A stretch of 29,146 nt of DNA from CAZFUY01 sp964522445 (GTDB lineage: Bacteria > Pseudomonadota > Gammaproteobacteria > SZUA-229). The notes under the pieces were generated by a model. That model saw only the letters and a list, made by a program, of their open reading frames with translations. It did not search any database and was not told the DNA's origin. Below are positions 16,502 through 24,691 of the stretch, piece after piece. Where the stretch lies: assembly GCA_964522445.1 (NCBI GenBank), contig CAZFUY010000025.1, forward strand, positions 1 to 29,146, written 5' to 3'. The position numbers and the translations under genes are program-made. Numbering within the stretch: position 1 is the stretch's first letter; the number at the start of each line of letters is the position of its first letter.

Positions 16502-16515
16502 AATAATGACATTTG
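16492..16515. promoter_or_regulatory. Palindromic operator resembling a FleQ box, in front of fleQ
   Basis: A perfect 9-bp inverted repeat, CAAATGTCA and TGACATTTG, with a 6-nt AT-only spacer. The inner 14 bp, GTCAAAATAATGAC, matches the published FleQ consensus GTCAATNNATTGAC except for one symmetric change in each half. It overlaps the TTGACA hexamer upstream of fleQ. Autorepression is the simplest role. A T-rich stretch on the plus-strand side could make it look like a terminator, but no plus-strand gene precedes it. Confidence 0.6.
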
Positions 16516-16530
16516 TTTTTTCTTTTTATT

Positions 16531-16662
16531 TCACAGACTTAGATAAATTTTCTTCATCGCCAGGTCAAAGCCAAATTCAATTGCTTTCGCCTGTTCAGGC
16601 CTGTCATAAAGGTAATCAAATTTGACTCCGACCCTGAAATAACTCCTGTAGCAAAAATTCAC
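16531..16662 (-). pseudogene. 43-codon reading frame between fliT and fleQ, probably a gene remnant
   Basis: A GTG-started frame whose start overlaps the fliT stop (GTGA). The last 28 codons read like real protein (YLYDRPEQAKAIEFGFDLAM, then KKIYLSL), with an amphipathic charged helix, whereas the first 15 (from GTG) cover the motif at 16618-16640. That motif (TTTGACTCCGACCCTGAAAT) resembles sequences I know from the ends of REP-associated/IS200-like transposase genes in Proteobacteria. I infer that an element removed most of a former gene here and left its 3' end. I do not recognise the protein. A translated small protein coupled to fliT cannot be ruled out. Confidence 0.3.
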
Positions 16663-16994
16663 CCCGGTTTATAATCAATATGCGCAGCATACGCACCTAT
16701 CGCTTTTTTACTTTTCCCTAATAAACTTAAAGAATCTGTTATTCTGGATTTTGCCTGAAGGCCAGCCCCCATCAGTTCTTTGTCTGACTGAAGAAGTTTT
16801 TTAATATTCTCAGCCATATCTTCAGCTTCACTCTTAACACCCGAGCCAAAAAATTTTATTATTTTTTTTTGTCGCTCAGCTTCAATTTCCTGAACCATTT
16901 GCCACTCATCTTTTTTGGCATAGGCATACATCTGATCCGATAAATCCAGAATTCTCAGCCAGTGACTGTTCCTTAAAGAGGTTAACATTATCAT
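16659..16994 (-). CDS. fliT: Flagellar protein FliT-like export chaperone
   Basis: 111 residues from the ATG at 16994, one base after the fliS stop; a longer frame running back into fliS is ignored. FliT proteins are small helical chaperones that hold the cap protein FliD before export and, in enterics, also act on FlhDC. The protein is all helix with heptads (LRNSHWLRILDLSDQMYAYA, EIEAERQKKIIKFF) and short in length, as expected. FliT is poorly conserved, so the call rests mainly on size, helical character and position after fliD-fliS. In Pseudomonas the equivalent slot is occupied by fleP-type genes. A second start at 16988 is possible. Confidence 0.8.
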   Translation of the reverse strand: MIMLTSLRNSHWLRILDLSDQMYAYAKKDEWQMVQEIEAERQKKIIKFFGSGVKSEAEDMAENIKKLLQSDKELMGAGLQAKSRITDSLSLLGKSKKAIGAYAAHIDYKPG

Positions 16995-16995
16995 G

Positions 16996-17406
16996 CTAGT
17001 TCTTTGCAGCAAAAGCCTGACGATCAGTTTGTGGAATAGCATTCCAGCCTTCACGAATTTCATTCATCAACGAAATCACTTCATCAAGGTTGTCAGTATC
17101 ATTTTTTAGATTAGACGTGAGTAATTGCTTTTGCATATATTCATAAAGCGATGCCAGGTTATTTGCTATATCACCACCTTTATCCATATCAAGAGACACT
17201 TTTAAGCCATCCAGTATGGCAATTGCACGACTTATATTCTCACCCTTAGCAGCAATATCTTTATTGTTCATATGAAATTTAGCGGCATTAACTTTTTCAA
17301 CAAAACCATTCATCAATAATTGAATAAGTAAATGTGGGTCAGCTGTTTCAGCTGCCACTTTTGTTCCTACCTGCTTGTATTCATTCATAGCTGTGGATTT
17401 ATACAT
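16996..17406 (-). CDS. fliS: Flagellin export chaperone FliS
   Basis: 136 residues, normal length. Cytosolic four-helix chaperone that binds the C-terminus of flagellin and stops premature assembly. The family signatures are present: AMNEYKQVGTKVAAETADPH with HLLIQLLMNG, AAKGENISRAIAILDGLK, and NLASLYEYMQKQLLTSN. An AGGA Shine-Dalgarno precedes the ATG; a second in-frame ATG lies six codons in. It follows fliD by 45 bp and abuts fliT, so fliD-fliS-fliT form one unit. Confidence 0.96.
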   Translation of the reverse strand: MYKSTAMNEYKQVGTKVAAETADPHLLIQLLMNGFVEKVNAAKFHMNNKDIAAKGENISRAIAILDGLKVSLDMDKGGDIANNLASLYEYMQKQLLTSNLKNDTDNLDEVISLMNEIREGWNAIPQTDRQAFAAKN

Positions 17407-17451
17407 AATGTTTTCCTGTTATTGTAAGTGGTATGTATTTTCTAAAAATTA

Positions 17452-19464
17452 TTATTTCTTCGTCTGAATATCAGGGATACTGTCTAACTGTTGCTGTAAA
17501 AAGTTGCTTGTTACCTGTAAAGAACCAATCAAAACATCTAGTGCAGCAAACTGCCTCCTATAACGAGTTTCTAATGCATTCACACGTTTATCCAGTGCTT
17601 CACGGTCACTGGCAATATCTTTTACCTGTTGATCAAGGTTGTCTGTTTCATTAGTAAAGATACCTGTTGTAGATAAAAAACCACTAATCATGGCATCCAG
17701 TTTTCCAGCAAAACCACGGTTAAAGTTTACTGTTCCTCGACGTCCTGTTGTTGTTCCTGTAACTTCTACAATCAAACCAGAAAGATCTCCAGAGCCTGTT
17801 AAACGCTGACCTGATCCCGTTGCTATTATTCCTCCAATAGTTCCAGCAACATCAACTCCTGTTGTCGCTGTTGCACTGGTTGTAAATCCCAGACTACTAT
17901 TAGCTGTACCCACTGTAACTACAGAGTCACTGCCGTATTTATCTGAAGTCACTTCAAAATGATCTGTTGAGTAATTTACGGTAACACTGGTAGACGCATT
18001 TTGTAATGTAGTGGATGCATTAATCCTATTCTGGATTTCCTGTGCCAGTGCATCCATATCATTGTATGTTGCATTTGTAATTGTAACTACACCACTGGAA
18101 AAACCATCTACAGTAAAACTAAAATCATCATTACTTGAATCTATAACGATAGGGCCTGTTACATTTTCACCACTGATCAATCCCTGAGTTGCCAATGTTG
18201 ATATGCTAATAACAAAATCACCTTCCTTGGTTTGTGAACCTGAACTTATGTACTCCACATCAGAGTCAGTAACAACACCTTTAGCATAAAATAATTCTGC
18301 GACGGAGCTAAAATCATCATTCATTGCTTTTGATAAAGCTGTAGAGTCAAGTGACAATGTGGCATCTCTATTGGTTGTAATACCAATAGAACTTAATGAG
18401 TTATAACTACCACTTGTTGTTATTGAACTGGAAATAAGACTACGCAACTCTGTTTTAATTATTCGTACAGTAGAATCACCAAGAAGAAGTCCACTTTGCC
18501 CCGACTCACCACCAAAACGAGTTAGCTCTGTAAGTAAATTCTCCAGCTCATTGTAAGACGTTACAAAATCACTGACATTTTTTTCAATATTAGAGTTATT
18601 TCTTGAAATGGTTAGCTGCGTTGGATTACCCACATCTGCAGATAATAAATCCAGGGTCACACCCTGTATCGCACCTGTTATAGAATTACTTTCTCTGAAA
18701 ATCTGTAAACCATTTACTGTTATTTCTGCATCCTGTGCCGCCTGAGTTTGTTCACTATTAGTGGCACTACTATTAAATGCTAATTGAGATAAACCTGTTG
18801 TATCAATATTTGCTGCTGCACCACCGCCTTCATCAACTGTGACTTCAAGGCTATTGTCAAAGCCGGGCTGATCTGATGTCATCAATAACCGATATCCCGA
18901 ACCATCATCAACAATAGTTGCTGTAACGCCAATATTGGCATCGTTAATTGCATCACGAACACCTGATAGCGTGTTATTACCATTAGTTATGGTAACTGTT
19001 TGACTGGAGCGTGTTGTATTTTCAGTAAAGGAAGTGTATGTGTCTGTTCCACTGGTATAGTCGGTAGTTCCAAATCTGAAGGTTAATGTACCTGTACCAA
19101 TAACATCATCTATACCTGTAGTGGCTACCGATGCCAGACTATGTGCCTGAGCAAGATTAACCACTTCAACACTATAAGTACCAGGGTCGGCAATACTACT
19201 TGTGGTTGCTGAAAATAAATCTTTATTAGCTATATTCGCTGTTGAACTGGAAAAAGACGATTCAACGGACAAAGAAGAAAGAGAGGATTGAAAAGAACTA
19301 AGCGCACCTTTAAGGCTACCATAAGCTGTAATTTCAGCCTGTGTTTCAGCTTCTTTAAGATTTAGCCTTCGCTCTGTGGGTGCACGTTCAGCCGCGACGA
19401 TCTGTTCTAACAGACCATTTATGTCGAGACCGGAGCCAACGCCTAATGTTGAAATGGTAGCCAT
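17452..19464 (-). CDS. fliD: Flagellar filament cap protein FliD (enlarged)
   Basis: 670 residues; common FliD proteins have about 400-500. FliD forms the cap under which flagellin folds at the filament tip. The N-terminus STLGVGSGLDINGLLEQIVA and following ERAPTERRLNLKEAE are classic FliD_N. Flagellin_IN-like repeats lie in the middle, and the C-terminal coiled coil (ITSDREALDKRV-like, LETRYRRQFAALDVLIGSLQ) is FliD_C. The extra mass is in the exposed Ser/Thr-rich middle domains, parallel to the enlarged flagellin. An AGAGG ribosome-binding site and a sigma-54 element lie in the short gap behind flaG. Confidence 0.97.
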   Translation of the reverse strand: MATISTLGVGSGLDINGLLEQIVAAERAPTERRLNLKEAETQAEITAYGSLKGALSSFQSSLSSLSVESSFSSSTANIANKDLFSATTSSIADPGTYSVEVVNLAQAHSLASVATTGIDDVIGTGTLTFRFGTTDYTSGTDTYTSFTENTTRSSQTVTITNGNNTLSGVRDAINDANIGVTATIVDDGSGYRLLMTSDQPGFDNSLEVTVDEGGGAAANIDTTGLSQLAFNSSATNSEQTQAAQDAEITVNGLQIFRESNSITGAIQGVTLDLLSADVGNPTQLTISRNNSNIEKNVSDFVTSYNELENLLTELTRFGGESGQSGLLLGDSTVRIIKTELRSLISSSITTSGSYNSLSSIGITTNRDATLSLDSTALSKAMNDDFSSVAELFYAKGVVTDSDVEYISSGSQTKEGDFVISISTLATQGLISGENVTGPIVIDSSNDDFSFTVDGFSSGVVTITNATYNDMDALAQEIQNRINASTTLQNASTSVTVNYSTDHFEVTSDKYGSDSVVTVGTANSSLGFTTSATATTGVDVAGTIGGIIATGSGQRLTGSGDLSGLIVEVTGTTTGRRGTVNFNRGFAGKLDAMISGFLSTTGIFTNETDNLDQQVKDIASDREALDKRVNALETRYRRQFAALDVLIGSLQVTSNFLQQQLDSIPDIQTKK

Positions 19465-19498
19465 TGTAACCTCTGATTAAACTCTCTCAGAAAGCTAT

Positions 19499-19514
19499 TG
19501 CAAAATAAAAGCCA
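19499..19514 (-). promoter_or_regulatory. Sigma-54 promoter of fliD-fliS-fliT
   Basis: Minus strand TGGCTTTTATTTTGCA: GG-N10-GC spacing, perfect TTGCA at -12, TGGC at -24 but without the usual A after it. It ends two bases from the flaG stop and would start transcription about 24 nt before the fliD ATG. Polar flagellates commonly express fliD from RpoN promoters. Confidence 0.65.
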
Positions 19515-19515
19515 A

Positions 19516-19896
19516 CTATGCAAATTCGGATAATATTAATCCATCACTTCCATCAATTTGCTCCTGAATACTTTGTGAAATACGCAAAGCATCCTCAGAT
19601 GGAATTTGTCGAATCAACTCTTCTGTATTGGTATCAACAACACGTATCACTGTTTTGCCGCTTGAATCATCAACACTGAAATTGAGATTACGCTGCACAT
19701 TTTGTACATGCTCATTCAACTTCTCAACAATACCCTGTAGCTCTTCTTTACTTACAGTAGTACTGGTTTCAGGCTGCTGCGGTAAATCTTTGCCGGATTC
19801 AGTTGCAGCCGTTTGCCGATTAGGGACAACAGCCGCTGCTGCTGGTTTTTGCGGTATATCTTTAATGCTCTGATTACTAATGCTATCAGTAGACAT
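19516..19896 (-). CDS. flaG: FlaG family flagellar protein
   Basis: 126 residues, normal length. FlaG is found between flagellin and fliD in polar flagellates and affects filament length. The N-terminal half is disordered and rich in Gln/Ala/Thr. The conserved C-terminal domain holds VEKLNEHVQNVQRNLNFSVD, KTVIRVVDTNTEELIRQIPS and EDALRISQSIQEQ, the family hallmark. An AGGTG ribosome-binding site is present. No sigma-28 or sigma-54 element is evident upstream, so it may depend on read-through from fliC past the hairpin at 19956-19979. Confidence 0.94.
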   Translation of the reverse strand: MSTDSISNQSIKDIPQKPAAAAVVPNRQTAATESGKDLPQQPETSTTVSKEELQGIVEKLNEHVQNVQRNLNFSVDDSSGKTVIRVVDTNTEELIRQIPSEDALRISQSIQEQIDGSDGLILSEFA

Positions 19897-19955
19897 AACG
19901 ACACCTATTCTATTAATAATTTTAGTACATCTGTACTGATTTTAATAAAGGGAAA

Positions 19956-19979
19956 GGTGACCGAAAAGTCCCGGCCACC
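19956..19979 (-). terminator. Probable terminator or attenuator after fliC
   Basis: On the minus strand GGTGGCCG, a short loop, then CGGTCACC (one mismatch), followed by TTTCCCTTTATT. The stem is GC-rich, but the T-run is broken by CCC, so partial read-through into flaG is likely. Confidence 0.55.
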
Positions 19980-20033
19980 CTGTTTAAATCTATTATTAAA
20001 CTTAAACACCCTTCTCAATATACAGTCCCTGGC

Positions 20034-22607
20034 TTACTGAAGCAGACTCAATACTAACTGAGGTAATGAGTTTGCCTGAGATAGCATGGCTACACTGGCC
20101 TGTTGCAGAATCTGTGTTTTAGTCAGATTCGCAGTTTCTGCCGCGAAATCTGTATCCAGAATCCGGCTACGTGCAGCGCTCAGGTTTTCAGATGTAACAT
20201 TCAGATTCGAGATGGTTGTTTCAAATCGATTCTGAATCGCACCCAAATCTGCACGAAGACTATCAATCGTTGCTAAAGCACCGTCAGCAATATCAATTGC
20301 AGACTGTGCACCTGTAGCAGAGCTAATATCGATACTGCTCACGTTCTGATTAGCACTGGCCTGTAAGTCATTAGCATTACCAGAGAACAGATTGCTAGAT
20401 ACTTCACCAAGTGAAGAACTAACACTAAATGCGCCTCCTGTTGATTTGAATTCTACCTGACCACCTACCACTGTAGAGTCTCGGCTACCATCATTAATAC
20501 CACCAGCCGATAGTGTTGTAGCACCACCTGTTCCACCTGTCACAGTTGCTGTTACTGTCTGGCCACCTGCACCAGATACAGCCACAGAGCTATCAAAGTT
20601 TTGAACGGTGATATCTTCACCCGTTGAGTGAGTTAATGTGATAGACGTTTTATCAATGCTGGCAACAGCAACTATACCTGTTGCACCTGTTTTGTCATTG
20701 ATAGCACTCACCAGAGTACTAAGATCCGTTGTAGTCACATTAGCTGATATTGCTTTACCATTAAGTGTTAGTGATACCACACCATCCAGGCTCAAGCTAC
20801 CTAAGGTTGCAGTTGTGGTAGCAGTTGCTTTCACACCTGTGCTATCTGCAATAGCATTAACATCAGCAGCTATTGCTTTTGCCGAAGCATCAGCCGCCAC
20901 TGTTACTGTAGATGTTGTTTCACCTGCTACTGTTAATGTTTGTGCCGCAACGTTATTGCCACCTGTAACATCAGATGAACCAATTCGTGTGGTTGTCGCT
21001 GCACCATTAGCAGTCGTTACAGGTAAAATACCGCCTGCTAATTCCGTGACACTGTTTGACAATGTATAGCCATCAGATACCGTAAAATCAATGGTTGCAA
21101 GTTTAGTTGCTGAATCACTGCCATTTTCCGTTAGTGTTTTTCCATCAAAAACTAATGTGGCATTTACATCCACGCCAATAACTGCACCTGTAGTTGCTGT
21201 AGTACCTTCAAGCAAGGTAATATCCGCAGCCTCTGTAGCAGCCAAACTGGTACCAGCATTAGTATCAACATCAAAGCCTGCTGTATTTGTACCTGTACCT
21301 GCAAGGGTAGCAATAGTTAAAGCTGTACCATTAATGGCCTGAATATCTACTGTATCTGTGCCATTTAATGATGCTGTAAATGCAGTACCAAAGCCAGCAT
21401 CAGCCTGTAATGCTGTTAACAGATTTGCCGCATCTGTGGCATCTGTACCATTACCTGTATAAGAAATAGTGCCAGTAGCAGCCGTCATTTCAAATGACAC
21501 TGTTTCACCTGCACCTGCAGCAACAAATGTATTAACATTTATCAAAGCCGATTCATTGACAATAAAGTCTTCAATACCAATAGCAGCTGCACCTGAAGTG
21601 CTTTCACTGGTTAGTACAACCTCACCTGAAGTGGATGTTGTTGCAGCTTTATAACCGGTAGTTGAAGCATTAGCATTAATAACTGAAACTAGCTGATCTT
21701 CGAAGTTGGCAAAGTTAGTAGTATCCCTGGTGAAAGAGATAGCATCTGTTGCAGCCCCTGTATCTAATGTAAAGCTAACCTGATCATAATTACCGACTGC
21801 TGTAGATGAGAAATCTAAGGTTGCAGTGTTTGTATTAGATGCTGCAACAGTAACACCATTCAGATTAGTACCAATTGCAGTTAATATTTCTGCTGTAGTA
21901 TTATCTGTTGTCGCTAATGTAACGGAATCTGTATTACCATCAATGTCTGTAGTAGTAATCGTTTGAGCAACAAGACCTACTGCAACCGCAGTAGCTTCAT
22001 CAGCAGCCGCTGTTGAACGACTACCTGTTACAATATTACCGTTGTTAGTTGCATTAGAAATACCATTAGTTGCATTGTTTGTGCTGACTTTATTTATACC
22101 TAGTGTACTGGCCGTTGCGCCTTCAACATTAATATTAATGGTTTGATTAGCTTCCGCACCTACCTGGAATGACTGAGCGGTAAATGAACCATCCAGTAAT
22201 TTCAACCCGTTAAATGTTGTGCTGTTTGAAATACGATCCAGCTCTGAAACCAGCTGGTTAACTTCTGACTGAAGACCTAAGCGGTCAGAAGCCGAGTTAG
22301 TGGAGTTCGCTGACTGAATGGCCAATGTACGAATACGTTGCAGAATATTGGTGCTCTCTGCTAATGCACCTTCAGCTGTTTGCGATAGCGAGATACCATC
22401 ATTCGCATTTCGAGCAGCCTGGTTTAAACCATTTATTTGCGAGGTAAAACGATTAGATACCGCAAGACCCGCAGCATCATCCTTCGCACTATTAATACGC
22501 AAACCTGAAGACAGTCTTTGTAGTGACGATTGAAGAGAACTCTGACTCTTGTTCAAATTTCTTTGAGCATTCAGAGATGCAATGTTTGTGTTAATGACCT
22601 GTGCCAT
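20034..22607 (-). CDS. fliC: Flagellin, enlarged (857 residues)
   Basis: Filament subunit. The conserved N-terminal D0/D1 (residues 1-165) starts MAQVINTNIASLNAQRNLNK with SSGLRINSAKDDAAGLAVSN and the TLR5-type segment LQRIRTLAIQSANSTN. The C-terminal D1/D0 (about 745-857) has ARSRILDTDFAAETANLTKT and ends LPQLVLSLLQ. The central variable region, about 165-745, is very large and made of beta-rich Ala/Thr/Ser/Gly modules, some of Flagellin_IN type (for example the VSAINDKTG segment near 633-641). Flagellins of about 270-500 residues are usual. No cysteine is present. The many exposed Ser/Thr are possible O-glycan sites for the enzymes at 24692-28604. A strong AGGAG site and a consensus sigma-28 promoter mark it as a late gene. 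Confidence 0.98.
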   Translation of the reverse strand: MAQVINTNIASLNAQRNLNKSQSSLQSSLQRLSSGLRINSAKDDAAGLAVSNRFTSQINGLNQAARNANDGISLSQTAEGALAESTNILQRIRTLAIQSANSTNSASDRLGLQSEVNQLVSELDRISNSTTFNGLKLLDGSFTAQSFQVGAEANQTININVEGATASTLGINKVSTNNATNGISNATNNGNIVTGSRSTAAADEATAVAVGLVAQTITTTDIDGNTDSVTLATTDNTTAEILTAIGTNLNGVTVAASNTNTATLDFSSTAVGNYDQVSFTLDTGAATDAISFTRDTTNFANFEDQLVSVINANASTTGYKAATTSTSGEVVLTSESTSGAAAIGIEDFIVNESALINVNTFVAAGAGETVSFEMTAATGTISYTGNGTDATDAANLLTALQADAGFGTAFTASLNGTDTVDIQAINGTALTIATLAGTGTNTAGFDVDTNAGTSLAATEAADITLLEGTTATTGAVIGVDVNATLVFDGKTLTENGSDSATKLATIDFTVSDGYTLSNSVTELAGGILPVTTANGAATTTRIGSSDVTGGNNVAAQTLTVAGETTSTVTVAADASAKAIAADVNAIADSTGVKATATTTATLGSLSLDGVVSLTLNGKAISANVTTTDLSTLVSAINDKTGATGIVAVASIDKTSITLTHSTGEDITVQNFDSSVAVSGAGGQTVTATVTGGTGGATTLSAGGINDGSRDSTVVGGQVEFKSTGGAFSVSSSLGEVSSNLFSGNANDLQASANQNVSSIDISSATGAQSAIDIADGALATIDSLRADLGAIQNRFETTISNLNVTSENLSAARSRILDTDFAAETANLTKTQILQQASVAMLSQANSLPQLVLSLLQ

Positions 22608-22715
22608 ATTTATTCTCCTGTTCTTCAGTGCTTGTTAGCAATTTCATTAGCGTATGGAGCAATCTGAAGTTAATTGGAATGTATTTTTCAATACGTTTTT
22701 TTGCTCTCACAGAAG

Positions 22716-22742
22716 TTATCGGCGGCTTATTGATTTACTTTA
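22716..22742 (-). promoter_or_regulatory. Sigma-28 (FliA) promoter of fliC
   Basis: On the minus strand TAAA (22742-22739), exactly 15 nt, then GCCGATAA (22723-22716): a full match to the consensus. The start near 22709 gives a leader of about 100 nt, with a small hairpin (GTATT, 4-nt loop, AATAC; 22681-22694) and AGGAG before the ATG. Confidence 0.92.
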
Positions 22743-23256
22743 GGTATTTTTTGAAATTATTTGTGCTTTTTAGGAAATGCTTATGTTATTGATTTTATTA
22801 TAAATAATTCACTTTCAGCAACTCTGATTTATAAATATATTTATTATTTCTAGTTAAATAAATGTACTTTATTAACAAAACCCATTCATTAGTAATTTAG
22901 AATTTATTTATACAGATACTAAAAACACCCAAAATACCCATAAGTTAAGCGCTTTTTGTGTAGGCTCTCTTCAAAGGTGTGCAAAAAAAATTTATAAAAT
23001 AAAATCATAAATGTACGCCTGAAGGCACGCCTACAAAGCATATAGTGCTACCTTACTGATATCGACTCTGCCCTTAAAAATTTACATAAAATTAAACTTC
23101 ATTGCGTAATGAAACACTTGCACCTAATGAGCCTTTTTTAAAGAAACATGGTAGTCTTTGACGAAATTAAATACGTGGCTGACGGGCACTGTCAGTTAAA
23201 ACCCAACATTAGATTACTTTGAATCTTGGTAGAAATTCACTTTTTTAGGAAAAGTT
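22743..23256. other. AT-rich intergenic region upstream of the flagellin promoter
   Basis: About 510 bp with no supported gene. It holds the inverted repeat at 22959-23035 and a short palindrome CTGAC-N7-GTCAG at 23179-23195, and must contain the promoter for the sulfotransferase gene. I found no convincing sigma-70, sigma-54 or sigma-28 element for it. Confidence 0.7.
22959..23035. repeat. Degenerate inverted repeat of a second palindrome family
   Basis: The left arm begins TGTAGGC (22959) and contains TTCAAAGG; the right arm ends GCCTACA (23035) and contains CCTGAAGG. They pair imperfectly over about 23 bp around a 29-nt A-rich centre. The GTAGGCGTGCCTTCAGGCG-like right arm looks like a dispersed genomic repeat, unrelated in sequence to copies A-D. 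It lies where fliC and the sulfotransferase diverge. Confidence 0.6.
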
Positions 23257-24012
23257 ATGAAAGTTGTATGGTTGGCGTCATATCCTAAATCAGGTAATAC
23301 ATTCATACGACTGCTTTTGCATACTTACCTGTTTGGCGAATCACAAAATAGCGAGGTAATAGGGAAAGGCATACCAGATCTTCATCAACTCTTAGCTCAA
23401 AACAGTGATTTAGATGTTAATAGTGATCAACAAATAATTATTAAAACACATTTCTGTTTTTCAGATAATCATCCCTATAAAGAATCTACAATTGGGTTCA
23501 TATATATATTGCGCAACCCAAGAGATGTATTATTAAGTAACGCAAAATATCTTGGGGCAAACGGAAATAATGATGACTTAAGAAAGTTCTCTACCGCTTT
23601 TATAAATAATCTCGGAGTACCACGCTGGCGTCAAATGAACATGGGTAGTTGGCCTGAACATATAGCAAGCTGGTTATATTCAACAAATAAGATGCCTCAT
23701 ATATATATAACTTATGAAGGCTTACGAACTGACACCGCCAATACATTGAAACGTGTCGTCAGCTTTTTAGGAATGGAACCCGATGATTCCAGAATAGAGA
23801 TGACTGTTAAACATTGCTCTATTGAAAATGCACGCAATTTTGAAACAGAAGAAAAAAATCAGGGTAGAAAAAATATTTATGTAGATCTACCTAATAACGC
23901 CTCCTTTGTGGGTGAAGGAAAAATGGCACAATCACTGGAGCATATTGGTGAAGATATTGAAGCACTTTATCAGGAAAAATTTGGTAAATTTGTTAATATC
24001 TTTGGTTACTAA
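23257..24012 (+). CDS. Sulfotransferase family protein
   Basis: 251 residues, cytoplasmic. Predicted to move sulfate from PAPS to a hydroxyl of a carbohydrate or protein-linked glycan. The 5'-phosphosulfate loop YPKSGNTF with Lys11 opens the protein; KTH at 63-65 supplies the likely catalytic histidine; the 3'-phosphate site has Arg86 and Ser94 in ILRNPRDVLLSNAKY. A good AGGA site precedes the ATG. It diverges from fliC and leads directly to a small methyltransferase gene, so it may be the first gene of a modification operon. The acceptor is unknown; flagellin-linked sugar is inferred from position only. Steroid/phenol sulfotransferases share the fold, so substrate cannot be read from sequence. 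Confidence 0.92.
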   Translation: MKVVWLASYPKSGNTFIRLLLHTYLFGESQNSEVIGKGIPDLHQLLAQNSDLDVNSDQQIIIKTHFCFSDNHPYKESTIGFIYILRNPRDVLLSNAKYLGANGNNDDLRKFSTAFINNLGVPRWRQMNMGSWPEHIASWLYSTNKMPHIYITYEGLRTDTANTLKRVVSFLGMEPDDSRIEMTVKHCSIENARNFETEEKNQGRKNIYVDLPNNASFVGEGKMAQSLEHIGEDIEALYQEKFGKFVNIFGY

Positions 24013-24098
24013 TAAAAAATTATTCCCTGCGCCTTAGCATTGCTCTCCACATCAAACACTCATCAAAATAATATTAAGAACTAAAATAAGGCATATAA

Positions 24099-24626
24099 AT
24101 GGAAAGAAGACTACATATAGGAGGAAAGCAACAGGCAGATGGATGGGAAATTTTAAATGCCACTCCAGGCCAGCATGTTGATCATGCCTGTAACGCAAAT
24201 AATTTATCACAATTCGATGATGGTATTTTTTCTGAAATATATGCTTCACATATTGTCGAACATCTGGATTATAAAGTTGAATTAGTATCGACTCTTAAAG
24301 AGTGGTGTCGCGTAATGAAACCAGGAGGAAAAATATATATCAGCGTTCCCGACCTGGATATATTATCAGCACTTATCCTATCAAAAGACAAATTAACAGT
24401 TGACGAACGTTTCTTCGTTATGAGAATGATGTTTGGTGGTCACATCGACAAATATGACTATCACACAGTTGGCTTAAATGAAGACTTTCTCGTAGCTTTT
24501 CTTAAAGGGGCTGGATATATAAATATAGTAAAAGTAGAGAGCTTTGGCCTTTTTAATGATACAAGCAACATGAAGTACAAAGGAGTTGCTATTAGTTTAA
24601 ATTTAACAGCAGAAAAACCTGGCTAA
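24099..24626 (+). CDS. SAM-dependent methyltransferase (Methyltransf_11-like, short)
   Basis: 175 residues. The SAM-binding motif I is the divergent LHIGGKQQADGWEILN in place of a GxGxG loop. It is followed by the acidic turn VDHACNANNLSQFDDG, then SEIYASHIVEHLDY (motif II/III with the catalytic-region histidine) and MKPGGKIYISVPDLDIL. This short LHIGGK-type family is, to my knowledge, commonly found in surface polysaccharide and glycosylation clusters. AAGG lies eight bases before the ATG. It is 86 bp after the sulfotransferase on the same strand and converges with the GT41 gene. It probably methylates a sugar or a glycan end; the target is not shown. Confidence 0.88.
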   Translation: MERRLHIGGKQQADGWEILNATPGQHVDHACNANNLSQFDDGIFSEIYASHIVEHLDYKVELVSTLKEWCRVMKPGGKIYISVPDLDILSALILSKDKLTVDERFFVMRMMFGGHIDKYDYHTVGLNEDFLVAFLKGAGYINIVKVESFGLFNDTSNMKYKGVAISLNLTAEKPG

Positions 24627-24691
24627 TATTACCTCACAGACTATCAAACCATCTTTAACACATTTTACTTAACTATAATAAAATAGGCCTG

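Noticed and set aside
16995..17063. N-terminal extension of FliT into fliS
   Set aside because: The extension is the out-of-frame reading of the fliS 3' end; the ATG just after the fliS stop is the natural start.
19924..19937. AGTACA-TC-TGTACT palindrome before flaG
   Set aside because: Only 6-bp arms with a 2-nt loop in AT-rich DNA; too short to call an operator without conservation data.
20638..21654. Several plus-strand ORFs opposite the flagellin gene
   Set aside because: Val/Ala/Pro-rich shadows of the repetitive Thr/Ala codons in the flagellin variable domain.
23179..23195. CTGAC-N7-GTCAG as a FleQ box upstream of the sulfotransferase
   Set aside because: The half-sites are in the reverse arrangement to the GTCA...TGAC of the FleQ consensus, and it is short enough to be chance.
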